Origin: Rhizobium tibeticum
GTDB taxonomy: Bacteria > Pseudomonadota > Alphaproteobacteria > Rhizobiales > Rhizobiaceae
Assembly (NCBI RefSeq): GCF_900110205.1
Contig: NZ_FOCV01000028.1
Span: forward strand, 1 to 64,000
DNA length: 64,000 nt
Direction of reading: 5' to 3'
The position numbers and the translations under genes are program-made. Under the pieces are notes generated by a model that was not told the origin of the DNA, did no database searches, and saw only the letters and a program-made list of their open reading frames with translations. Every line of letters begins with the position of its first letter. Position 1 is the first letter of the stretch. Shown here piece after piece: positions 8,496-17,126 of this stretch.

Positions 8496-8792
8496 CTAGA
8501 TTGAAAGCCGAGCGATGATATCAGTGGTATAGACCTGTTCGCCGTCTCGTTAATAGCTGGAATTGGATATCCGGGATTCGACATAGACGAGATCGCCCGG
8601 CCCGACGTTCTCCTCGATCCATTCGGCCTGCTTCTTGTCGAGAATGGTGACCTGCACCCAATCGGTGGCGGATCTCTTTGTTCCTTCAGCCTGCCACTCG
8701 CGGTTCGCCGCGATGTTCACTTTCAGCACATTTTTGAGCTCCACGAGGTTTCCGACGTAGCCGAGCAGGGCGTGGCGATTGACTGATCGCAT
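8496..8792 (-). pseudogene. ssb: Plasmid single-strand DNA-binding protein gene with a premature stop
   Basis: The minus strand encodes an OB-fold SSB: MRSVNRHALLGYVGNLVELK, then VKVNIAANREW-type residues, DWVQVTILDKKQAEW and VGPGDLVYVESRISNSSY. A TAA follows at 8550-8552, but the same frame continues with RDGEQVYTTDIIARLSI and a TAG at 8496-8498. In SSB proteins the residues after 'SSY' are normally Glu/Asp plus the last strands of the OB fold, so a single change (GAA to TAA) explains the stop. Even without it the protein would be short and lack the acidic C-terminal tail. A stable truncated SSB cannot be excluded. Confidence 0.75.
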
Positions 8793-9004
8793 CGATTTAA
8801 ACCTTCCTTAACCGATCAAAACCGTTTATTTGTGCAACCCGAACCAATGCCGCTCGGTTTGACCAGAGGTGTCATTCTTGATGTCGAAGAAATAGGGTTC
8901 TGGCCTGAGCGGCCGGGATATGGAGATAGTTTGTATGCAGCCCAGCTGCCGATCACAGTTGTAAAGTCCTTGCGTCTTGCCCTGGCAAACATTCACTGTC
9001 TTTA

Positions 9005-9667
9005 CGCGCCGGCTGGCTCATCACTTGGACGGGCATCGACGTCTCGGTGCAGTTGGCCAGCCCAAGATGGGTTGTTGGCCGCACGCTCTCGATCTACTAC
9101 GCTTTGAGCGCTGGCGGCATGGCTGCGGGCAGCTGGGTCTGGGGAACCGTCGCCCAGAATTACTCCCTCACGTGGGCTCTGGAGGGCGCCGCAGGGGCTC
9201 TGCTGCTGGTCGCGGCAGCGGGACTAGTGTTCCCAGTGCGTCCGTGGGAAGAGTCCGACCAGGAGAGTTCGGATTTCCATCCGCCGAACCTGGCGCTCGA
9301 TCTGAAGCCCAGAAGTGGTCCGATCGGCGTCAGAATCGAATATTCCATAGCCGAAGAGAACATCGAGGCGTTTGTGCGTTGCATGCGCGCAAGACGGCAT
9401 GTTCAAAGCCGTGCCGGTGCCCGAAACTGGACGCTGCAGCGCAACCTGCAAACGCCGTCGGTTTGGACGGAACCGTTCCGCACGCCAACCTGGATGGATT
9501 TTCTTCGCCTTAACCACCGACTCACGGCCGCGGATAAGGACCTCGGCGAGCGGCTCCGGGACCTGAATGATGGCGAGCGTCCGCCGCAGACGGAGCTTTG
9601 GATCGAGCGCACGACGGACGCAGCCCGGACCCGGCCCATCGAAGTCGTTTCGCGGCCCCTGAGGTGA
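9005..9667 (+). pseudogene. 3' fragment of an MFS_3-type exporter gene
   Basis: The frame reads AGWLITWTGIDVSVQLASPR, SIYYALSAGGMAAGSWVWG and a C-terminal soluble domain (NLALDLKPRSGPIGVRIEY ... FRTPTWMDFLRLNHR). It is collinear with the last 220 residues of the intact exporter at 10594-12204 (VTAWSGLGVNVQLASPRW ... VALDLKPRSGPILV). The first ten transmembrane segments are missing: upstream of about 9005 the frame no longer resembles a transporter. The GTG at 9047 is not a true start. This is a paralogous remnant rather than a tandem duplicate, since the two sequences have diverged. Confidence 0.75.
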
Positions 9668-10030
9668 TGTCCGCATGATCCCATCACAGAACGAACAAGG
9701 CATGCCCCGGGCTTCCAGTCTCAGAAGTCTGGCGAACATCACCCTAACCAAGACCGATCAAACTTCGCCTGCTTCAGCTCCTGACCTGCGAATGGCAATA
9801 CCCCAGGCCGCGCAGGACCACTCGGCTGCCGTTGACCCTCTCCCAGCGGCAGCCGCTTTTTCTCGGTGCGCTCAGAGAGTGCTGAGCTCGACCAGACCCT
9901 CTTTCCCGTCCGCCTCCCAAGGCAAGGTGGCTGTCGCCGGACCTGCGTCGACGGCAGCCACGTCTTACCTCTTTGCCAGTCGGCTTGGCGAAGTGGCGAA
10001 GGCAACCGATGCGCCAAAACGGAGCGTGCG
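9668..10030. other. Non-coding stretch between MFS remnant and UPF0262 pseudogene
   Basis: Two overlapping frames exist, on opposite strands, but both are low-complexity Ser/Ala/Pro or Arg-rich translations with no ribosome site. I see no gene. The promoter of the UPF0262 gene would lie near the 3' end of this stretch. Confidence 0.4.
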
Positions 10031-10566
10031 ATGACGACCGCGACCATGACTTGGTCCAGCTTTCGGCTTTGTGCGGTATCGCTCGACGGGTCTTCCGGAA
10101 GGCAGACGGACAAAGAACAAAAACGCGAACAGGCTGTCGCGATTTTTGACCTCCTGGACAACAACAGCTTTGCGCCCGTTGGCCATGGCGGCGGACCCTA
10201 CCGGCTGTGCCTTACATTGGCCTACAGGCGGCTGGTCATAACCGTCACCACTGAGAAGGGGGCGCCAATCCTTTGTCATCATTTGCGTTCCGCCGGCTTC
10301 TCAAGGATTACAGCCTTGTGTGCGACAGCTACTCGGATGCAATGGCCCGCTCGGGGGCCCAGAGGCTCGAGGCAATCAACATGGGACGCCGCGCCATCCA
10401 CAACGAAGCATCCGAACTGCTCAGAGAACGCCTCAGATCGAAAGTTGACATCGATCTGGAGACGGCCCGTCGGCTGTTTACCCTTCTCCATATCCTGTTG
10501 AAGCAGGACACTCCGTATCGGCGCATTGAACATGAAACGAAGCCTTATTGCAGTGCCGGAAGCTGA
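10031..10566 (+). pseudogene. UPF0262-family gene, one frameshift
   Basis: From the ATG at 10031 the first frame gives a short leader, then KREQAVAIFDLLDNNSFAPV and GHGGGPYRLCLTLAYRRLVI. Near 10275 the sequence must shift frame, after which FRRLLKDYSLVCDSYSDAMA and EAINMGRRAIHNEASELLRE plus ETARRLFTLLHIL complete a UPF0262 protein of the expected ~170 residues. The family is conserved in alphaproteobacterial genomes but its biochemical role is unknown. The single-base indel may be a mutation or a sequencing error, as the residues on both sides remain well conserved. Confidence 0.75.
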
Positions 10567-10593
10567 ACGAATAAAGCATGTGATGACCAGTAG

Positions 10594-12204
10594 ATGACCA
10601 GCGCTGCAACAGAACACACGAGCCTATTGGCGCCCTTGGAGAATCGAACTTTTCGATCGATTTTCCTCGCGTCTCAGCTTTCGAGTCTCGGCTGGCTGAT
10701 GCAGACGGTGGCGCTCAGCTGGCTGATGGCCACGGTTTCAACCTCGGACGTGATGGTTGCCCTCGTCCAGGCCTCATCGACCTTGCCGGCTTTCTTTCTG
10801 GCCGTCTTCGTCGGGGCAATTGCCGACAATTACAGCCGTCGTATGGTCATGATCGTCGGCAGGAGCCTGATGATGGCGGCGGCCGCGATGCTGACGATCC
10901 TCATGGCGTTCGGCATTACCGATCCTTGGCTGATCCTCGCATTCAGCTTTTTGGACGGCTGCGGCATCGCGCTCAGCGATCCCGCCTGGCGAGTCTCGCT
11001 CGGCGACATATTGGAGCGCCGCCATCTGCCGGCTGCCGTCACACTCCTGAACGTCGGGTTCAACACGGTCCGCAGTGTCGGTCCCATTGCCGCTTTTGGG
11101 CCGCTCGTCACATTCGCGCTCACCACCCTCGGCTTTATCGCTCCCCTCACCGTTTTGTGGCGTAATAAGTGGAAGGTTCAAACGTCGTCGCTGCCGCGGG
11201 AGGCACTGATGACCGCCATTTACGATGGTCTGCGCTTCACGGCGATATCCTCGGAAATCAAGTCAACGATCGTTCGCGGGACGTTGTTCGGGTTTGCAGC
11301 CACCTCCACCTTGGCACTGCTGCCGCTACTTGCACGAGATGTCGTGAAGGGCGGGCCGATCGGCTACGGCATCATGATGGGCGGCTTTGGCGCCGGTGCA
11401 CTTTTAGCCGGGCTGATGAATCCCAAACTCCGCAGACTGCTTACGCAGGAGTGGCTGGTGGTGTTTGCCTGCATTGCCTGCGCCATATGTGAAATTTCTC
11501 TTGCTCTTACCTCTTCGCTTGTCGTCGCAACGATCTGCCTCGCCCTTGGCGGCGCCGGCTGGGTAACGGCATGGTCCGGGCTTGGCGTGAACGTGCAACT
11601 GGCAAGTCCGCGCTGGATCGGCGGGCGTACGATTTCGATCTACAGCGCCTTTACCTATGGCGGCATCGCTGCGGGAAGTTGGTTTTGGGGCATCATCGTC
11701 CAAAACTACTCGCTCCCCTTGGCGCTCGGTTGGTCCGGTGTTGCGACCATCGTTGTCGCGGCGCTTGGGCTCAAACTGCCGATCAGCAATCGCTCCGAAT
11801 CGGAACTGGAACCCTCAGGCGGCTTCAGCGCTCCTGCGGTCGCGCTTGATCTGAAACCAAGAAGCGGCCCCATCCTCGTCACGACGGAGTATGCGATCCC
11901 TGACGAGAACGTGGACCGGTTCCTGGAGATCATGCAGAAGCGGCGATACGCCCAAAGCCGCGTGGGTGCACGGCAATGGATGCTTGCCCGCGATGTTCAG
12001 GAGCCTTCACGCTGGTTGGAAACATTTCGAACACCAACCTGGACGGATTATCATAGACTGCACCATCGCCTGACACAGGCGGATAAGGAACTGGATCATC
12101 AAGTTTTCGATCTGAGCAGTTGCCCTCCGCGAACGAGCATTCTGGTCGAGCGAACCACTGCAGGCAAATCATCACCGCCGGTACCTTATGTTTCGCAAAA
12201 GTAG
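10594..12204 (+). CDS. MFS_3-family exporter with C-terminal monooxygenase-like domain
   Basis: A 536-aa inner-membrane protein. Residues ~1-410 hold the transmembrane helices of the major facilitator fold related to enterobactin exporters (EntS-like, Pfam MFS_3), with the loop signature GAIADNYSRRMVMIVGR after helix 2-3. Residues ~425-536 form a soluble domain (VALDLKPRSGPILVTTEY, FRTPTWTDYHRLHHRLTQAD) characteristic of this subfamily and similar to antibiotic-biosynthesis-monooxygenase folds. The stretch VRSVGPIAAFGPLVTFAL appears a few residues shorter than in relatives, which usually have a longer helix start there. Substrate is unknown. A degraded paralogue lies just upstream. Confidence 0.85.
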   Translation: MTSAATEHTSLLAPLENRTFRSIFLASQLSSLGWLMQTVALSWLMATVSTSDVMVALVQASSTLPAFFLAVFVGAIADNYSRRMVMIVGRSLMMAAAAMLTILMAFGITDPWLILAFSFLDGCGIALSDPAWRVSLGDILERRHLPAAVTLLNVGFNTVRSVGPIAAFGPLVTFALTTLGFIAPLTVLWRNKWKVQTSSLPREALMTAIYDGLRFTAISSEIKSTIVRGTLFGFAATSTLALLPLLARDVVKGGPIGYGIMMGGFGAGALLAGLMNPKLRRLLTQEWLVVFACIACAICEISLALTSSLVVATICLALGGAGWVTAWSGLGVNVQLASPRWIGGRTISIYSAFTYGGIAAGSWFWGIIVQNYSLPLALGWSGVATIVVAALGLKLPISNRSESELEPSGGFSAPAVALDLKPRSGPILVTTEYAIPDENVDRFLEIMQKRRYAQSRVGARQWMLARDVQEPSRWLETFRTPTWTDYHRLHHRLTQADKELDHQVFDLSSCPPRTSILVERTTAGKSSPPVPYVSQK

Positions 12205-12474
12205 CCGCATTCACCGCCCATCAAATGATCTCGTGCGCGAAGAAAGGAATACGGATGCTTTCACCGCTTGAAAGGTTATGCCTGTGATCGCTGCTCAAAG
12301 CACGCACTGTCAACGATATCGCTCGGCTTGAGACAAGAGCTTGAGACAAGAAATGTAAGGACTAGCTCCATAAAGCGCTATGCGATATGTCATAACATAA
12401 CGTACTATTAGCGGCCGCAGATGCTTGGCCGCATTGTCGATGTCGTCAAAGAGCGTGTTTTGTCGGAGTGTTGA

Positions 12475-13224
12475 ATGGAGAATTTACGGATACGAAATGG
12501 TTTTCAAGTTGTCTCTCTTGAAATACAGAATGCCCCAACTGTCGATGATGCGCTGCGCATTCTGGAAGCGGCATACAGGATCGACTTTTCCACCTACCAT
12601 CTGGCCCTGACCGTAGCAGACGTCGTCGACACACCGTATGTTCGCACGACTTATCGTGATGCCTGGGTTGCTCGCTACCTGCTGCGGGGATACGTAAAAG
12701 TTGATCCGATCGTGCGCGAAGGTCTCATCCGGCAAATGGCGTTTGACTGGCGCGAGGTCGAGGTCCCACAGGCGGCCCATGACTTTCTGCTCGACGCCCA
12801 GGAACATGGTGTTGGAGCCAATGGATATTCCATTCCCATTGTCGACAAGAAACGCCGTGCTCTCTTCTCGTTGAACTCCAGAAAGCCGGCCAGCGAGTGG
12901 AGCAATCTGGTCGAGACGTATTGCCACGAGTGGCTCGACCTTGCGTTTCTGATCCACCGAAAAGCGGTGTTCGAACTCCACGGCGAGCATGATCCAATTC
13001 CACAGCTCGGTCCGCGCGAGAAGGAGTGCCTTTACTGGTCGGCTCTGGGAAAAACAAACGATGAAATAGCCGAAATTCTCGGCCTTTCGATACATACGAC
13101 GCAACGATATCTGATGTCTGCACGCCACAAGCTCGGGGCTGCTTCGACCACATTGGCAACCGCTCTTGCGATTCAGCTGCGCCTGATAAACCCGTATGGC
13201 AATACCCAGGATTCGGGGAGCTAA
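12475..13224 (+). CDS. LuxR-type quorum-sensing regulator
   Basis: A 249-aa protein with an N-terminal autoinducer-binding domain (residues ~15-165; LLRGYVKVDPIVREGL, MAFDWREVEVPQAAHDF contain the Trp/Tyr/Asp/Pro residues that contact the acyl-homoserine lactone) and a C-terminal GerE helix-turn-helix (LGPREKECLYWSALGKTNDE, IAEILGLSIHTTQRYLMSA). It is followed by an AHL synthase gene, as in the CinRI/SinRI-type modules of rhizobia. The synthase is frameshifted, so the regulator may now act as a 'solo' responding to signals made elsewhere. The ATG at 12475 follows GGAGTGTTGA, a plausible ribosome site. Confidence 0.88.
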   Translation: MENLRIRNGFQVVSLEIQNAPTVDDALRILEAAYRIDFSTYHLALTVADVVDTPYVRTTYRDAWVARYLLRGYVKVDPIVREGLIRQMAFDWREVEVPQAAHDFLLDAQEHGVGANGYSIPIVDKKRRALFSLNSRKPASEWSNLVETYCHEWLDLAFLIHRKAVFELHGEHDPIPQLGPREKECLYWSALGKTNDEIAEILGLSIHTTQRYLMSARHKLGAASTTLATALAIQLRLINPYGNTQDSGS

Positions 13225-13290
13225 TCTCCGAATATATCGCGCGCGCGCATCCTGTTGCACGCTGGCCTCGATCAATATGCGGAGGCAAGC

Positions 13291-13952
13291 ATGTATCTCC
13301 TTATCCAAGCACACGAATATAAACATACGAAACTGCTCGATCAGTCGTTCCGACTGAGGAAAAGAGTATTCGCAGATCGGCTCGGCTGGGACGTGTCCGT
13401 ATCCGGCCATCGCGAGCGGGATCGCTATGACGATCTTCACCCTGCTTATCTGCTGTGGTGCGATGAAGATCAACGGCAGCTTTACCGCTCTGTACGGCTC
13501 ATGCCGACGACGGGTCCGACGCTTCTTTATGACGTCTTCCGGGAAACATTTCCCGATGTGTGCGACCTGATCGCGCCAGGCATCTGGGAGGCACGCGGAT
13601 GTGCATCGATGAGGATGCGATCGATCGGGATTTCCCTGACATGCGTCCGGACAGAGCCTTCTGCATGCTGCTTCTTGCCTTGTGCGAGGCGGCGCTTGCC
13701 AATGGCATCCACACAATGATCTCGAACTACGAGCCGCGGATGCGGCGTGTTTATCAAAAAGCCGGCGCCGAACTCGATGAACTCGGGCGTTCCGATGGCT
13801 ATGGCCGTTACCCGGTCTGCTGCGGCGCCTTTGAGGTTTCGCACCGCGTTCTCGGTGCCATGCGCACCAAACTCCAGGTGGAGGGGCCACTTTATCGCCT
13901 GCCAGCGTTCCCACCGCGCGTTGCCTCTGCTCCGGTGCTGGAATTCGCCTAA
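13291..13952 (+). pseudogene. Acyl-homoserine-lactone synthase (LuxI-type), single frameshift
   Basis: The ATG at 13291 follows GCGGAGGCAAGC. The first frame gives LLDQSFRLRKRVFADRLGWD (the Arg/Phe/Trp/Asp residues of LuxI), HPAYLLWCDEDQRQLYRSVR and LIAPGIWEA. Then near 13594 one base is missing, and the continuation RMCIDEDAIDRDFPDMRPDR with PRMRRVYQKAGAELDELGR is in another frame, ending at 13952. The joined protein would be about 220 aa, the normal size of CinI/SinI-like synthases. Both halves retain the catalytic-core residues, so the lesion is either very recent or a sequencing error. Confidence 0.85.
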
Positions 13953-13973
13953 CCGAATGACCTGGAAGTGCTA

Positions 13974-14321
13974 ATGGCCAAACACATCTCCGAAACGGTT
14001 GTCTGGGTCGCAGATGCCGACCGAATCGCTGAGACGCTATGCGGATCGCTCCGCGATTGCGCCCTTTCGATCGAAACCAATTGCACCGACAAAGTTCTGA
14101 ACTTTGGCGACGGCAGGGCGATCATCAGGCCGAACATTTGCGGCCTCCACCTTCGGGTGGAGGCGGAGAATCTCCTAACATTCTTCGGGATCCGGTCCTT
14201 GCTGCAGGTAGCCCTATCTCGGGCTTCGAACGATCAATCCGGCCACCTCGAATGGCATCCAGCTAGCAACGAGCTGTTCGATGTGCCCCGTTGGCGGGCG
14301 GGCCGCACCGGCGGATGCTAA
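13974..14321 (+). CDS. DUF2218-like small protein
   Basis: A 115-aa protein; the ATG at 13974 is preferred to the upstream GTG because GGAAG lies six bases before it. The segment VLNFGDGRAIIRPNICGLHL followed by RVEAENLLTFFGI and a distal LEWHP matches the pattern of the DUF2218 family (an 'FGDGR' strand, then LRVEA). Family members often sit next to siderophore or exporter genes, and MFS_3 genes do lie nearby here. Function unknown. The C-terminal DVPRWRAGRTGGC is atypical and may have arisen from a late indel. Confidence 0.5.
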   Translation: MAKHISETVVWVADADRIAETLCGSLRDCALSIETNCTDKVLNFGDGRAIIRPNICGLHLRVEAENLLTFFGIRSLLQVALSRASNDQSGHLEWHPASNELFDVPRWRAGRTGGC

Positions 14322-14359
14322 ACGGGTGCGGACCTGGCCGGCACTATCGCTCGGCCAGG

Positions 14360-16828
14360 TCAGCGGCGCATCCCTAGCTGGGGTGTGCTCACAATGTGGC
14401 GCGCCTGTCGAAGGGACCGGTCCTGCAGTGCGCCAGCGCGATCCTGAACGAGCTTGAGTGAGGAAGCCTGCTCTGGCGTTATCCCGAGGGAAGACCCTGG
14501 CTTCGTGACCTTTCCCTCTTTCAGATCAGCTCGATCAGCCGAGGAAAGCCGTTTGACCATCGCCAGAGTGAGCTTCTCGAACTCGCGACGGAGGGCTGGA
14601 TCGGTATTCAAACGGCGTACCTGGTCCTGGTCGGTCCCCGACATCAAGGCGGAGAGTTCTTTCGACGGCCTGGGGACCTCGAGCCTATGTCGCGCCTGCT
14701 CCTCCCGGTGGCCCAGGTTGATCTGATGCCGCTCGAAATCGACCGCTATCCCATAATCCACGAGCGCCGCCGCAAGCCGCGGTGCATGAGCCTCGGCAGA
14801 TTGGCGAGCGGGGTTCGGTCGCTTTAGCCATGTCCGCCCCTCGCCAGCCATCTCACCAAGGCGGCCCTCGCGTACGTCATCGCCGGCGGCCGCGCCGCTC
14901 TGCGCACCCGTGATCCGGTCGACAGAGCCCGAAACCGCCTGGCTGTTGCCGAACACCAGCCTCGACAGATTGTCGATCTCCGCGCGCTTGTCCGCAAGGC
15001 GGGCAGACCCGCGTAGCCGATCCGTGATCTCGCTCTCGGAGAGATCCGGCAAATCCCGTGCTGGAACTAGGACATCAGATCGAGCCGTACTGCGCTCCCG
15101 GGCGTGGCCCCCTCCAAGATTACGCTCGTTATCGGCAATACCACGAACAAGCTCGCCGGCTGCACGGCGCCCTTCGGCGTCGAGGCGAGTATGCTGCGCC
15201 GTTTCGCTCAGGATAGCTTCCATCATGGTTTTGGCTCGTGCCCGGTTTTCCAGATCGGCTGTTCGTAGCCGAAGTTCGTCCCGCAGCGCGCGGACCGGCT
15301 CTCCCCTTTCATTCACGGTCATCGTGGACATCGCGGCACGCTCAGCGATCGCCATGTTGCGCTCGAGTCGCCCGCGCGCCTGGGCAATTGCCGCCGCGTA
15401 CCCCGGCTCGACGACATCAGACATCGCGGCGTCTGCTGACATGCCGACTGCGACAGCGTTGGCGGCGCGAGCGAGCGTCTTGCGCATCCCGGCCACCTCG
15501 AGCCAGGAGTCGACGACATTGGCCAGGCGCGACAGACGATCGGTTCTGCCAAAGATATCGCGATCGATGGCGGCATGGTTCAGCGCGACATCAAAACTTT
15601 CCGTCAGCCGGCGGCGGGATCCATCCGGCGTTTCGACCGCGAGATCGGCAGGCAGTCGATGCGCAGCTGGAAACTCTCGGGCGCCGCGCTTGTCCTGGAC
15701 CATTGCCCGCGTCGACACGATGGTCCCGTTCTCCGGAAAGAGACCGAGGTTCCGGGCGGCTTCAACCAGTTTCAGCGCCATGTAGCTCTGCGATAGTCGA
15801 CCGACCGCATGGGCTTCGATATTGCCGATCGGCCGACGTTCGGCATCCCGCAGCGCGTTGTCATACAACTCGACGAACAGGCCGAGCGCATCGGCGCGGT
15901 TCTGAAAGATCGACCGGCCGCGCCGATGCCCATTCTCGCCGTCAGCATCGCGACGCTGGGCGAGCAGTTGGTTCACATCTTCAATGGCGCGGGCCCTGAC
16001 TGCGGCGATGCGATCGTCCGGCGCCCGCCGGTCCTCCATGCGGCCGAGAACGTGGTTCCAGTCGTCGGAGAAACGCTGAAGTTCACTGCGTGTCATCGGC
16101 CGCGATTGCTCGCGTTCGAGTGCGACCCGAGCCTGGGGCGGCTGCGACCACCCGCCCTGGCGTCGCTCGTTGTCGTAAAGGATCGTCCCGCCCCGCGTTC
16201 TAAGCTGAACTCGGTCGACCAGGCTTTCGCTCTCGATCTTCTCGAGGCTGACGCGTAACCCGGTGACAGCAGCGTCGTGAACATGCTGCGGCGGAATGCG
16301 TGCCGTATCGCCTGCGCGCAGCATCTCTTCGAAGCGATAATGGTTCCCCTGCCAGCTGAGCCGTGGATTGACTGCGACGGCGCGGGCCTCGACATCATAG
16401 CCGGCGGCGCGGGCAATGCCGACAATGCGGGCGACATTTTCCGGCGTGCGCATCGTCGTCTCGAAGACGATGTTGACGTTGCGCTCCGTGGCGGCGGCCA
16501 AGAGCTTTTCGGTCCAGCGGCCGGCGTCAACTTGGGTGAACTGCGACGCTGTTTCTGGATCCTGTTTTTGGAACGCCAGGAAGTTGGGATGATAGGAGCG
16601 CAGATCATCGCCAACGATGCGGATTGTTGGACCGGATCGATCGAGCTCGGCGTGGCTGGCAATGAGCACCGCGGTCTTGCCGGCGCCCGGCTGGCCGCCG
16701 AGCAAGATAAGGCGGGCGCGCCCTGCCCGGCCAATCCCATCCGGAAGATAGTCTGCCAGAATGTCGCTGCGGAAAATGCTCTCGTTTCTCTCCAGCGAGA
16801 GCGGACCGGATTCGTGATCGTCCGCCAT
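14360..16828 (-). CDS. Large zeta-toxin-like kinase encoded downstream of the relaxase
   Basis: An 822-aa protein. Residues ~35-240 form a zeta-toxin/UNAG-kinase-like P-loop domain: Walker A LLGGQPGAGKTAVLIASHAE (44-52), the substrate-aspartate motif VGDDLRSYHPNFLAFQK and FETTMRTPENVARI. In the zeta family this kinase phosphorylates UDP-GlcNAc and is toxic. The remaining ~580 residues are mostly helical, rich in Arg/Glu/Ala, and unlike short zeta toxins. The ATG lies 2 bp past the preceding small ORF, itself 26 bp from traA, so all three form one operon (traA, small ORF, kinase). I infer a role linked to conjugation or post-segregational killing; it might be a substrate delivered with the DNA. 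Confidence 0.75.
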   Translation of the reverse strand: MADDHESGPLSLERNESIFRSDILADYLPDGIGRAGRARLILLGGQPGAGKTAVLIASHAELDRSGPTIRIVGDDLRSYHPNFLAFQKQDPETASQFTQVDAGRWTEKLLAAATERNVNIVFETTMRTPENVARIVGIARAAGYDVEARAVAVNPRLSWQGNHYRFEEMLRAGDTARIPPQHVHDAAVTGLRVSLEKIESESLVDRVQLRTRGGTILYDNERRQGGWSQPPQARVALEREQSRPMTRSELQRFSDDWNHVLGRMEDRRAPDDRIAAVRARAIEDVNQLLAQRRDADGENGHRRGRSIFQNRADALGLFVELYDNALRDAERRPIGNIEAHAVGRLSQSYMALKLVEAARNLGLFPENGTIVSTRAMVQDKRGAREFPAAHRLPADLAVETPDGSRRRLTESFDVALNHAAIDRDIFGRTDRLSRLANVVDSWLEVAGMRKTLARAANAVAVGMSADAAMSDVVEPGYAAAIAQARGRLERNMAIAERAAMSTMTVNERGEPVRALRDELRLRTADLENRARAKTMMEAILSETAQHTRLDAEGRRAAGELVRGIADNERNLGGGHARERSTARSDVLVPARDLPDLSESEITDRLRGSARLADKRAEIDNLSRLVFGNSQAVSGSVDRITGAQSGAAAGDDVREGRLGEMAGEGRTWLKRPNPARQSAEAHAPRLAAALVDYGIAVDFERHQINLGHREEQARHRLEVPRPSKELSALMSGTDQDQVRRLNTDPALRREFEKLTLAMVKRLSSADRADLKEGKVTKPGSSLGITPEQASSLKLVQDRAGALQDRSLRQARHIVSTPQLGMRR

Positions 16829-16830
16829 GA

Positions 16831-17100
16831 TCAGAACTCGGCCCAGAACCGGGCTTCGTCCTTCACGCGCGGTCCCCAGAGCGCGATCAGGTTTTCGGCG
16901 GTTTCGCGATCGGCGACAGCAACGCTGTGCTGAACGGCGATAAGATCGCGACGACGCCGACGTAGCGCATCCGCCCCCTCGGGATCGGTGCCTTCGAGCT
17001 CATAGACGCGGGCCGTGACGATGGCGCGCGCCTGGTTGAGGATTTCGATGGCGATCTCGGTGCGGAGGATCGCGTCGTAAGAAATTTCCTGCTCAGCCAT
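16831..17100 (-). CDS. Small helical protein between traA and zeta kinase, candidate antitoxin
   Basis: An 89-aa acidic protein (MAEQEISYDAILRTEIAIEI, NQARAIVTARVYELEGTDPE, AENLIALWGPRVKDEARFWA). The start at 17100 is chosen because GGAG lies six bases upstream; a longer frame begins 12 bp earlier. It is predicted almost wholly helical. It ends two bases before the zeta-like kinase starts. The antitoxin of zeta systems (epsilon) is also a small helical protein encoded directly upstream, so an antitoxin role is plausible from position, but I recognise no sequence similarity. Confidence 0.6.
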   Translation of the reverse strand: MAEQEISYDAILRTEIAIEILNQARAIVTARVYELEGTDPEGADALRRRRRDLIAVQHSVAVADRETAENLIALWGPRVKDEARFWAEF

Positions 17101-17126
17101 GTTCATCTCCATTCAGGTCTAAAGTT

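Noticed and set aside
12484..13914. 476-codon minus-strand ORF across luxR/luxI
   Set aside because: It is antisense to a clear LuxR gene and an AHL synthase; no ribosome site or domain.
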